NCBI GenBank assembly: GCA_947174155.1
Contig: CAMWHX010000008.1
Coordinates: 1-13,929 of the forward strand
Length of the DNA stretch: 13,929 bases
Source: an uncultured Porphyromonadaceae bacterium
GTDB lineage: Bacteria > Bacteroidota > Bacteroidia > Bacteroidales > Muribaculaceae
Direction of reading: 5' to 3'
Position 1 is the first letter of the stretch. Each line of letters begins with the position of its first letter. Positions 7,301-13,929 of this stretch are shown here, piece by piece. Both the position numbers and the translations under genes were made by a program. Below the pieces are notes generated by a model. That model saw nothing but the letters and a program-made list of their open reading frames with translations. It had not been told where the DNA came from and ran no database searches.

Positions 7301-9268
7301 TCCGACCTCGTGCTCGACTACGATGGCAAGAGCCTGGAGGGTGACGGCGGTCTGCAACTCACCGACCTGACCTATGACGGTCACCGTGTGGGTGACTTCG
7401 ACCTCGGTCTGCAAGCCGGGCGAGACAACGCCGGCGATACGCGTGCCACCGTGTCACTGAAGGTCAACGGCGAGCCCTCATTGGTAGTCCACACCGAGCT
7501 TGTACCTGACTCGGCGGCCAATACGCTTCAGCCGCAAAACACCTTCCTGACCCTATCTGACTTCCCCCTCTCCGTGGCCAACCCCTTCCTGGGATATGAC
7601 GTCGCTCGTCTGAGCGGCACGCTGAGCGGACGTATGGACCTGACAGGCACATTTGCAGCCCCCGTCCTCAACGGACAGGTGGCCTGCGACTCCGTGAGTG
7701 TCTTCGTGTCAATGCTCGGCACGGCGCTCAAACTGGATGAGGACCCGATTACGGTTCGCGACAATGTTTTGCGCTTCAATAAATTCAATATATTGGCTGC
7801 CAACGCCAATCCGCTGACCATCGACGGCACCGTCGATGCCTCCCATCTGACTGACGTACGCCTGAATCTGACGGCGAATGCCAATAACTTCCAGTTGCTC
7901 AACAATACGGATCGCGATGGCGGCATGGTCTTCGGCAAGCTATTCATGGATCTCAACTCCTCTGTCAAGGGCTCGCTGCAGGTGATGGATATCAACGCCA
8001 ACCTCAACGTCCTCTCCGGCACGGATGTCACCTACACGCTCGACATGACCTCGGATGCACTAATGGGGACTACGGAGAGCAACGTGGTGCGTTTCGTCAA
8101 TCTTTCCGACACCACACAGGTCGCTACCGATGACAAGGCTACACAGACCATGGCGATGCGTATCAATGCCTCGGCCACCATATCTCCCGGCACCAACGTC
8201 ATCGTGGTCATACCGAAAAATACCAGCGGAAGCGGCAAGGTGCAGCTCGCTCCCTCGGGCACTCTCACCTTCTTCCAGAATTATATGGGAGACCAACGCC
8301 TGAACGGCACCCTGAATCTCGGTGAAGGATTCGTACGCTACAACGTGCAGCTGATGGGTGAGAAGAAATTTGAGTTTGAACAGGGGAGCAACGTCGTCTG
8401 GAACGGTCAGATGATGAATCCCGTCTTGAATATCCATGCCACAGATGAGGTCCGCGCCAGCGTCATGCAGGGCTCCACAACACAGCAGGTCAACTTCCTC
8501 GTCGGCCTCAACGTCACCGGCACTCTGGAATCGCCTCAGGTGCAGTTTGACCTCTCCACAAATGACGATATGAGTATCCAGAATCAGTTGCAGTCGATGA
8601 GTCCCGACCAGAGATCTACCCAGGCGATGAATCTCCTCATCACCGGTCAGTACACCGCCGCGGGAGCCAAGACAGTAAACTCCAATATGGTGACCAACCA
8701 GCTCTACAGCATGCTGGCCTCACAACTCAACTCCTTAGCGGCACGCACCATCAAGGGTGTCGACCTCTCCTTCGGTATCGACCAGTATCAGACGGGTACC
8801 AACGGTCAGACTTCGACGGCTACGAGCTACTCCTATCAGTTGTCGAAATCACTCTTCAACAACCGATTCAAGATCCTCATCGGGGGCAACTATACTGACA
8901 ACGCGAATAATGATGAGAATTTCGCCGAAAACCTCATCAGCGATATCAGCTTCGAGTACATGCTCCGCCAGACTTCGACCTCGACATTGGCTGTCAAGCT
9001 CTTCCGCCACATGGGATATGAAAACATCCTGGAGGGTGAGGTGACCGAGACCGGTGTAGGTATCGTCATGCGTCGCCGACTCTCCAACCTGCGCTCACTC
9101 TTCCGCCTCTGGGGTAAGCGGCGTAAGGATGAGCCCACGGTTTCTTCCTCAGACTCCGTGCCCACCCCCGCTGAATCTCCCGCGCAACCGACTGACACCC
9201 TGCCTGACGGCTCGGAAGGTCGCCCCGTCGATATCACCCGTAAACCTACCACTACCTCTGACAAATGA
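4304..9268 (+). CDS. tamB: Translocation and assembly module protein TamB (DUF490)
   Basis: This 1654-residue envelope protein has a short cytoplasmic N-terminus (~1-38, ending in the basic ARRHRPLR) and a single transmembrane anchor (~40-61, WIIIVILAIPVLLYIP). A very long repetitive beta-strand periplasmic region follows (from MNISIDRLRLKFPLRLALDG), typical of the AsmA/TamB beta-taco fold. The C-terminal DUF490 region covers about 1165-1595, including FKILIGGNYTDN, ENLISDISFEYML and LEGEVTETGVGIVMRR. A basic patch and a ~45-residue Ser/Pro/Thr-rich tail close the protein. TamB works with an Omp85 partner in outer-membrane protein or lipid export; in this phylum the partner is TamL, which is the next gene and overlaps by 4 bases (ATGA). 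Length is normal for Bacteroidota TamB. Confidence 0.93.
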   Translation: MDDKKDLTSKTDIISGEGDTPRQAPEESPQPARRHRPLRIILKTLMWIIIVILAIPVLLYIPPVQTAVKDLACSMVRKSSGMNISIDRLRLKFPLRLALDGVSVVEASGDTMARVKSAEIDVKLLPLLRMDAQVQKLRLLDGAYNMVSPDSSMILKIRAGELETDDKASVDLRTMSINLNEARIADGNVQLYMDVWRQTPPTDSTPTQMVIRAERLRLDRFTFGMSMLPTIDTLKLKARSLEVRGGVVDLSKNLITARALTGANGDAVYLTPSPEYIAAHPAPVPDSTANTPSSPPMVIRGDSVTLDRFNALYAVKGYTPLPGFDASYIKVTDLGIGIADFYNAASTLRLPVFRLQGTERSGLQITSGSGTVGIDESGLSLSDLDVNTPWSHVGVTAGLPFALMQMEPQAPLDASIDASLGWPDIEAFMPSLSPYTRQMPQRSPVSLAVEARGRLDKAEIKRLDVAVPGTFSLRASGYAADALDMKKLVGKVTFDGELSNPALAQRLAGIKDMTLPKMRLQGTATADRQTYGADFKLTSTAGNVIGNGKVGLTSERYTADVQLDNLNVRPFAPTLGVGHVSARLQASGAGFNPERPGAATDIRLDLTRAEYNEHMLRDLQARVQLHHGEFTIDASSPNPACDFSLSGIGTIAKDDYRFDISADVRHADLQALGLSPTPNGGSVTLTASGTASPARWLYDIDLDMPALDWTVGEAQYSAPGGLKAKVRSTLADTYLALDGDRASLLFESPYNAKKVIDTFSAIAASVQPQLAARRLDMAKLQQDLPMFRLRLSADDQGLLAGFLKPTGLSMDTMRLDIGKDSIVKGYGELLGLNTGSMELDSITLRLKQRGDLLDYALHIGNGPGPMSEFADVNVNGYLANNRLSLSLNQHNIKGEQGYRLGMTAALTDSIATVHFTPLSAMIGYIPWKFNIDNHIDYNFNTNRVDANLQAKSAESSILLATETSKTHDGNSLHMKLDNIKIAQFINIMLDPPPIAGTLDSDLVLDYDGKSLEGDGGLQLTDLTYDGHRVGDFDLGLQAGRDNAGDTRATVSLKVNGEPSLVVHTELVPDSAANTLQPQNTFLTLSDFPLSVANPFLGYDVARLSGTLSGRMDLTGTFAAPVLNGQVACDSVSVFVSMLGTALKLDEDPITVRDNVLRFNKFNILAANANPLTIDGTVDASHLTDVRLNLTANANNFQLLNNTDRDGGMVFGKLFMDLNSSVKGSLQVMDINANLNVLSGTDVTYTLDMTSDALMGTTESNVVRFVNLSDTTQVATDDKATQTMAMRINASATISPGTNVIVVIPKNTSGSGKVQLAPSGTLTFFQNYMGDQRLNGTLNLGEGFVRYNVQLMGEKKFEFEQGSNVVWNGQMMNPVLNIHATDEVRASVMQGSTTQQVNFLVGLNVTGTLESPQVQFDLSTNDDMSIQNQLQSMSPDQRSTQAMNLLITGQYTAAGAKTVNSNMVTNQLYSMLASQLNSLAARTIKGVDLSFGIDQYQTGTNGQTSTATSYSYQLSKSLFNNRFKILIGGNYTDNANNDENFAENLISDISFEYMLRQTSTSTLAVKLFRHMGYENILEGEVTETGVGIVMRRRLSNLRSLFRLWGKRRKDEPTVSSSDSVPTPAESPAQPTDTLPDGSEGRPVDITRKPTTTSDK

Positions 9269-11634
9269 ATCACTTCACGAAGTCACTACATATAATACTC
9301 TCCTCAATCTCTTCGCTTTCCTCGCGCCACGCCATGAGAGGGCTGTTGCCGTGTGCTTTCACGCTTCTGCTTCTGGCCGCGTGCAGTACGACTCGCAAAC
9401 TCGGTCCCGATCAGACCCTCTACACCGGTGTCAAGAGTATCAGGATCAATCCGGCCGAGGGTGAGAAACTTCCCGATGCCCTCGTCTCGGAGATCAAGCA
9501 GGACTTCAACGTGGCTCCCAATAATCCGATGCCTCTGATGAGCCCCTATATGCGTACACCCTTCCCCATCGGCCTCTGGATCTACAACAATATGTCTGAC
9601 TCGGCCAAGGGCCTCAAGGGACTGATATACCGCACCTTCGCCCGACGCCCCGTGCTGGTGTCGGATGTCAAGGCCAAGGCCCGTACCCGTCTGGTGGAGG
9701 AGCTTCTTGACGACAACGGATATTTCGGCTCTACGGCTCAGTATGATGTCATCTACGATAAACGCAACCCCAAGAAGGCACGTCTGGAATATACCGTCAA
9801 TGTAGCTCCGGTCAACCGTGTGGACTCCCTCATTCTGCTCAACCGCGACTCGATCCCGCTGTGTCGTGCCATCGACTCTCTGGCGCGCCTCAGCCCCCTG
9901 CTGAAGCGGGGCGAACCCTTCTGTGTGGACTCTCTGGCCTCGGCCCGCATCAAGATGGTCAATATCCTGCGCAACAAGGGATACTACTACATGCGGCCGG
10001 AGTATATAGAGTTTATGGCTGATACGTTTATGAATCCGGGCAGTGTGGTGCTGGCGCTCGACATGGCCGACAACGTCCCGGCATTATGCTACAAGCAGTA
10101 TCGTACCGGTGATATCTACACCACCGTCATGCGTCGAAGCACCCGTCATCCCGGCACCCCCGACACCATCGTGCGCTCCGACAAGAGGGGTGACGTCATA
10201 CTGATGCGCCCGGGACGCCTGCGCAAGTCGCTGATTCCGGAGTGTATCACCTTCCGCGAGGGTCGCACCTTCGCCGTGCGCAGCATGGATGCCACACAGA
10301 CACGCCTCTCCCGCCTCGGCATATTCAGCGATATCACCATACAGCCCGTGCCTGTGGACACAGGCGACAATCCGACACTCGACGTCTTCATCAACTGTCG
10401 TTTCGACCGTCCGATGGAGGCGAGTCTTGAGGTCAACGCCACTTCGAAGTCCAACAGCTATATAGGGCCCGGTCTGGTGGCAAACCTGACTCATCACAAT
10501 CTCTTCGGAGGCGCCGAGAAGTTTAACGTGCAGCTCTACGGCACCTACGAGTGGCAGACGGGGCGCGATAAGTCTTCGGTCTTCAACTCCTATGAGTTCG
10601 GCATCAACACCTCGCTGGCCTTCCCGCGACTCCTGGCTCCGAAGTTTATCCCGCGCACACGCCGCGACATTAACTGGACCACGATCAATCTGTCGGCAAG
10701 CATTCTCAACCGTCCTCACTACTTCAAGATGGCTGAGTACAGTAGCGGCATCACATACGAATGGCGTGCCACACGCCACACCGTGCACCAGCTGACCCCT
10801 TTCAAGCTGACCTATAACAAACTTATCCACACCACGGCCGATTTTGACTCCGTGATGGCTCTCAACCCCGCTATCGCGGAGAGTTTCAAAAGTCGCTTCA
10901 TACCGCAGCTGAGCTACACTTATACCCTTGACAAGTGGCTCGACAACATGAACGGCATCACCTTCACGGCCCAGTTTACCGAAGCCGGCAACCTCTTCGA
11001 TGTCATCTACAGAGCCTGCGGCATCAAGGGTGAAAAGAAGCTATTCGGCACCCCCTTCTCGCAGTTTGTCAAGGGTCAGCTGCAGTTGGTCTACAACCGT
11101 CGACTCGTCCGCGGGAGTGACCAGTGGCTCGTGTCTCGCGCCCTCATTGGTGCCGAACACGCCTACGGCAATTCACGGGAGGTACCATACTCCGAGCAGT
11201 TCTACATCGGTGGTGCCAACTCCATACGCGCCTTCACGGTGCGGTCGATAGGTCCCGGCTCCTATCGGGCACCTCGCGACCAGATCAACGGCTACTTCGA
11301 TCAGACGGGTACGTTTAAGCTGGAGCTGAATACGGAATACCGTTTTCCGATCATAAGCATCCTGCATGGTGCGGTCTTCCTGGATGCCGGTAACGTCTGG
11401 CTGTTGAAGGAGGACCCGTTGCGACCCGGCGGCATGCTACAGGCGAAGACCTTCCTGCGCGACATAGCTCTCGGCACGGGTGTAGGCCTCCGTGTCGACA
11501 TAGGAATGATGGTGATCCGAGGTGATCTCGGCTACGGGCTGCATACCCCCTACACCAACGGCACCCCCCACTACTTCAACGTGGCCTTCCGCGATGCCTT
11601 CGCCTTCCACCTCGCCATCGGCTACCCCTTCTGA
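9265..11634 (+). CDS. tamL: TamL, lipoprotein BamA/TamA-family outer-membrane protein
   Basis: This 789-residue Omp85-family protein carries a lipoprotein signal with lipobox LLAAC (lipidated Cys40 from this start). POTRA-like repeats cover roughly 45-380, and a C-terminal barrel starts near residue 382. The conserved loop-6 motif appears as GGANSIRAF (IRAF at 654-657, matching VRGF in BamA), and the final strand ends in FHLAIGYPF with a terminal Phe, as needed for barrel insertion. A lipidated N-terminus distinguishes the Bacteroidota TamL from proteobacterial TamA. The ATG overlaps the tamB stop (ATGA), favouring translational coupling. However, an internal ATG at 9334 (codon 24) would give a more normal short lipoprotein signal (MRGLLPCAFTLLLLAAC), so the start is uncertain. 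The product is expected in the outer membrane, pairing with TamB. Confidence 0.92.
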   Translation: MNHFTKSLHIILSSISSLSSRHAMRGLLPCAFTLLLLAACSTTRKLGPDQTLYTGVKSIRINPAEGEKLPDALVSEIKQDFNVAPNNPMPLMSPYMRTPFPIGLWIYNNMSDSAKGLKGLIYRTFARRPVLVSDVKAKARTRLVEELLDDNGYFGSTAQYDVIYDKRNPKKARLEYTVNVAPVNRVDSLILLNRDSIPLCRAIDSLARLSPLLKRGEPFCVDSLASARIKMVNILRNKGYYYMRPEYIEFMADTFMNPGSVVLALDMADNVPALCYKQYRTGDIYTTVMRRSTRHPGTPDTIVRSDKRGDVILMRPGRLRKSLIPECITFREGRTFAVRSMDATQTRLSRLGIFSDITIQPVPVDTGDNPTLDVFINCRFDRPMEASLEVNATSKSNSYIGPGLVANLTHHNLFGGAEKFNVQLYGTYEWQTGRDKSSVFNSYEFGINTSLAFPRLLAPKFIPRTRRDINWTTINLSASILNRPHYFKMAEYSSGITYEWRATRHTVHQLTPFKLTYNKLIHTTADFDSVMALNPAIAESFKSRFIPQLSYTYTLDKWLDNMNGITFTAQFTEAGNLFDVIYRACGIKGEKKLFGTPFSQFVKGQLQLVYNRRLVRGSDQWLVSRALIGAEHAYGNSREVPYSEQFYIGGANSIRAFTVRSIGPGSYRAPRDQINGYFDQTGTFKLELNTEYRFPIISILHGAVFLDAGNVWLLKEDPLRPGGMLQAKTFLRDIALGTGVGLRVDIGMMVIRGDLGYGLHTPYTNGTPHYFNVAFRDAFAFHLAIGYPF

Positions 11635-11675
11635 CCTACTATGGTAATAGTGACACTGACATCGCAAGGATTCAA

Positions 11676-12437
11676 TTATCTATGGTAGCGATGGACTAAG
11701 TCCGGCGCTTTCATCCTCGCGGTTTCAGTATCTATATCCATTCCATGATAAACTCCATTACGTCCGGGACGAAACTGCACGTATGTCTTATTCTTTCTAT
11801 CATAGGTGTATAGATATGTTCGATCATTTACATCGCCTTGATGTTCTTCAAATGCTTTTTGCAGAAGTTCATTAGCATATGTCTCGTCACCTTTGTCATA
11901 CGCGGAAAAGGGAGATATCTCCTCTCCTCCCGCTCTACGCGTCCTCTGAAAATGCTTAAGCTGTTCGAGCCTTGGACGTAAGGAATTATAATAATCAATA
12001 AACGACTTAATACCGCGCGGACTATAATTGTCTATTACCACGGAATGGCGATCATAGGATACAGTAAAAATATTTACAGGCTGCTCGCTACCGGCAAACA
12101 CCCTTCGAGCATCATCATATTGAGATAGCGCATATAGCTGCTGACGTACTGTCTCACGTGAGGAGTCTTCCATCTTATTCAAGATATCCGGATTCACGCG
12201 AATGTACGCAGCCTTATTTGAATGGCTAAGTTCAACTACAGGTAATTGCAAAAGGAGACTGAAAAGTTCGTATGAACCGGCGATAAAAGAGTTCCGGGAA
12301 ATAATCTCCTCCCATTTATCCGGGACAATCAGAATAATGCCTGAAGGAAGATCATGCAAGCATAAGTTAAGAAACCCTTCGATATTATCCTCTGCCTCAA
12401 GTATCAGAGGCATATACGGAGCTAAAACTATTCTCAT
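11676..12437 (-). CDS. Unrecognised 253-aa partner of the ATPase
   Basis: I do not recognise this family. The ATG (12435-12437) overlaps the TGA of the upstream ATPase gene (12434-12436), so the two are almost certainly translated together. The protein is soluble: no signal peptide and no convincing membrane helix. Two parts can be seen. Residues ~1-165 form a mixed alpha/beta region with a hydrophobic strand GIILIVPDKW (33-42) and a later TVSYDRHSVVID (125-136). After a charged linker (RTRRAGGEEISPF) comes a compact C-terminal module (~178-253), including LLQKAFEEHQGD, RTYLYTYDRKNKTYVQFRP and NGVYHGMDID. This module is rich in Tyr, His, Arg and Asp, which could serve catalysis or nucleic-acid binding. 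By position it could be the effector or a regulator of the ATPase; this is inference. No terminator is visible after the stop. Confidence 0.8.
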   Translation of the reverse strand: MRIVLAPYMPLILEAEDNIEGFLNLCLHDLPSGIILIVPDKWEEIISRNSFIAGSYELFSLLLQLPVVELSHSNKAAYIRVNPDILNKMEDSSRETVRQQLYALSQYDDARRVFAGSEQPVNIFTVSYDRHSVVIDNYSPRGIKSFIDYYNSLRPRLEQLKHFQRTRRAGGEEISPFSAYDKGDETYANELLQKAFEEHQGDVNDRTYLYTYDRKNKTYVQFRPGRNGVYHGMDIDTETARMKAPDLVHRYHR

Positions 12438-13717
12438 TTCCTGCCGGCTTCAAGAATTGCGCGGAAATCTTTATCAAGCGTATCCATAAATCCGGCAGGC
12501 ATTGATCCCAATAATCTTCCATGTGCCGACAACGGAATTGATTGGTATAAACTCTCACCGTAAGACATCTCTACGAATATCAAATGTATCATATCCGCAG
12601 AGACATCTCCCTCTGCGACCCGACGCCTAAGACGTGTCACAAAATGATCACTGTGTGTTTCTACCAAGACAGAAACCCCGCGCTCCTTACACAGATACAG
12701 AAAGAAATCTGCCATAGATGCTTGGATACTTGGGTGCATATGCACATCCGGGTCTTCAACTATTAAAAGAGAATTCTGAGCGGAAATACATCCTTGTGTT
12801 ATGATGGGGAGAATTTGACTTATACCAAACCCCATATGCATGAGGTCAACTGTAACATCCTCATTGGTTGTCACTACAACACGAAATCGCTTACCTGATT
12901 CCTTGACGACATTCAGATCCTTGGCAAGATGGAATTTTTTGCAAATCCACTCTTTTATCATCTCCAGCCGAGGCCTGTCTTCATTGGCAAGCTTATCCAA
13001 TATGAAACGAGTATTCTCACCATCGGGATTAACCTGGTTTGTCTTGACATCCGTCAGATAAGTACGGGCAAGCACGGGTGCAACCCTAAGTGGAGCGATA
13101 TACGCTAATTTAGCCAATACAGTTATCAGAGTTTCACGCGCAGCCTTGACAATAGGCAGATCAAATGAGGTATCATTATATTTAATAAATACCGGAAAGA
13201 AATTAGCAAAAGAATATTCATCAAGTACTATATTCCTATATTCTTTGCCTTCATACCTTAAGTTGTATTTATTGCGCTGCGATACTTTGGTCAGATCTAA
13301 TATCTCCTCACCATCCCCGTATTTCACAACAAGCTTGAAACCGCTGACCTGATAAGAACCTCTATTCTTCACCCGGAATGTCACCGATACCTCCAGATAA
13401 TCTATAGGTGTTTTATTACTAATGAAATCCTGAATGGAAGTTCCCTCAAGTTCATCCTTTAAGACCCTAATGGAGAAGCCCATGATGCCACTTTTCTTAT
13501 TATGGATAAGGTCCATAAGCGAGTCAGTAAACACATATGGACCCGACAGATTCAATAAATAACTTGACTGGCGATCAAGGGTCTGCTTGAGTAGCAAAAG
13601 GACCTGGATTAACGAGCTCTTTCCACTGCTATTGACACCGGCAAGAACTGTTAGCCCCGTCAAATCGATATCTACAACGTGACTGATTGACTTGAAATTA
13701 TCTACGCTTATAAGCAT
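12434..13717 (-). CDS. OLD/DUF3696-type ABC-like ATPase
   Basis: This 427-residue protein starts with LISVDNFKSISHVVDIDLTG and then Walker A GVNSSGKSS (27-35), the usual opening of RecF/OLD-like AAA ATPases. Later come NPDGENTRFIL (230-240), the signature-like MGFGISQILPI (295-305), Walker B LLIVEDPDVHMHP (317-329) and the H-loop VETHSDHFVTRL (352-363). The C-terminal end LIFVE...PAGFMDTLDKDF resembles the DUF3696 tail (usually W-P-x-G-F-F-D). The Walker B block reads EDPD where EEPE or EQPE is usual; E321 remains. Such ATPases bind DNA or sense invasion in several two-gene defence systems (for example GajA of Gabija, PtuA of Septu), but no TOPRIM nuclease domain follows here. It is the first gene of an operon with the 253-aa protein and has its own promoter at 13797-13827. 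Its AT-rich composition differs from the genes to the left. Confidence 0.88.
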   Translation of the reverse strand: MLISVDNFKSISHVVDIDLTGLTVLAGVNSSGKSSLIQVLLLLKQTLDRQSSYLLNLSGPYVFTDSLMDLIHNKKSGIMGFSIRVLKDELEGTSIQDFISNKTPIDYLEVSVTFRVKNRGSYQVSGFKLVVKYGDGEEILDLTKVSQRNKYNLRYEGKEYRNIVLDEYSFANFFPVFIKYNDTSFDLPIVKAARETLITVLAKLAYIAPLRVAPVLARTYLTDVKTNQVNPDGENTRFILDKLANEDRPRLEMIKEWICKKFHLAKDLNVVKESGKRFRVVVTTNEDVTVDLMHMGFGISQILPIITQGCISAQNSLLIVEDPDVHMHPSIQASMADFFLYLCKERGVSVLVETHSDHFVTRLRRRVAEGDVSADMIHLIFVEMSYGESLYQSIPLSAHGRLLGSMPAGFMDTLDKDFRAILEAGRK

Positions 13718-13796
13718 ATCTGTTGTTTTTTCGGACTTGGTAATACTTCGTGACCGTAAATTTGTACTCCGGATCGACCGTTGCCCTAAGGTTTTA

Positions 13797-13827
13797 CAAA
13801 GTTAGTAAGACTTTCCGAAGTACACAA
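13797..13827 (-). promoter_or_regulatory. Bacteroidota-type promoter of the ATPase operon
   Basis: On the minus strand TTG (13827-13825), a 20-base spacer and TAACTTTG (13804-13797) match the consensus exactly. The ATPase ATG lies 79 bases beyond the box, so the mRNA has a leader of about 70 bases. Its AT-rich leader shows no strong hairpin by eye. Confidence 0.8.
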
Positions 13828-13887
13828 ATTAAGAAGGAACAAATAGTTAACATTTCCGGCTTTTTAGCGCGCTTCCGAGATAACGAT

Positions 13888-13918
13888 TTGCAGAATTCAT
13901 CGGATATTACTAACTTTG
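13888..13918 (+). promoter_or_regulatory. Rightward promoter for a gene beyond the window
   Basis: TTG at 13888-13890, 20 bases, then TAACTTTG at 13911-13918 is another exact consensus match. An ATG at 13926-13928 lies 7 bases downstream of the box, the same spacing as for the tonB-domain gene. That ATG could therefore be the start of a leaderless gene, but only one further base is visible. Confidence 0.7.
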
Positions 13919-13929
13919 CATTTATATGG

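Larger units (their letters stand above)
11635..13830. other. AT-richer two-gene cassette, candidate horizontally acquired segment
   Basis: Sampled 60-base rows here are about 33-37% GC (for example 13141-13200 and 12541-12600), against about 67% in a sampled row of tamB (5521-5580). The shift begins just after the tamL stop and covers both minus-strand genes and their promoter. No transposase, integrase or clear flanking repeats are visible, so transfer is inferred from composition only. Confidence 0.6.

Noticed and set aside
10084..10830. 248-codon minus-strand frame opposite tamL
   Set aside because: Shadow frame of the POTRA and barrel coding region; no domain, start signal or promoter.
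11639..11687. 8-bp repeat CTATGGTA at 11639-11646 and 11680-11687 as a possible attachment site at the cassette edge
   Set aside because: Too short, the second copy lies inside the partner gene's end, and no matching copy was seen at the right edge of the cassette.
13757..13764. TAAATTTG box on the plus strand as another promoter
   Set aside because: The nearest upstream TTG gives a 17-base spacer rather than 19-21, and no plus-strand gene follows before the better promoter at 13888-13918.

Overview
The window looks like chromosomal DNA from a Bacteroidales bacterium, most plausibly of the Muribaculaceae or a near relative. This rests on recognisable Bacteroidota families (a PorQ-like protein, a DUF2582 winged-helix protein, a lipoprotein-type TamL beside TamB, and a secreted protein with a type IX-like C-terminal domain). 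It also rests on four promoters of the Bacteroidota form TTG-N20-TAnnTTTG and on the absence of Shine-Dalgarno sequences. The taxonomic call is an inference; there is no rRNA in the window.

Layout from left to right. Positions 2-919 hold the 3' part of a secreted protein gene (+). Positions 920-1088 hold hairpins, including a perfect 26-bp inverted repeat and a terminator for the convergent porQ-like gene (-, 1089-2147). A divergent intergenic region then leads to a small TonB C-terminal-domain protein (+, 2348-2791). That gene faces a 68-aa DUF2582 winged-helix protein (-, 2920-3126) across a strong bidirectional terminator. Another divergent region carries a clear promoter for a tight cluster rsgA (3298-4293), tamB (4304-9268) and tamL (9265-11634). 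RsgA is a ribosome-maturation GTPase. TamB and TamL are the inner-membrane and outer-membrane parts of the translocation and assembly module that bridges the envelope.

The right end (about 11676-13830) differs: it is visibly AT-richer and holds a two-gene minus-strand operon with its own promoter. The first gene is an OLD/DUF3696-type ABC-like ATPase of 427 aa. The second starts on the ATPase stop codon (ATGA overlap) and encodes a 253-aa protein I do not recognise. Composition, compact organisation and the ATPase class fit a horizontally acquired defence-type ATPase-plus-effector cassette. This is the best candidate here for something undescribed, but the function is inference. The last bases hold a second promoter, facing right, that ends in a possible start codon at 13926 for a gene outside the window.

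No tRNA, rRNA, CRISPR array or insertion sequence was seen, and no gene-free stretch exceeds 300 bases.
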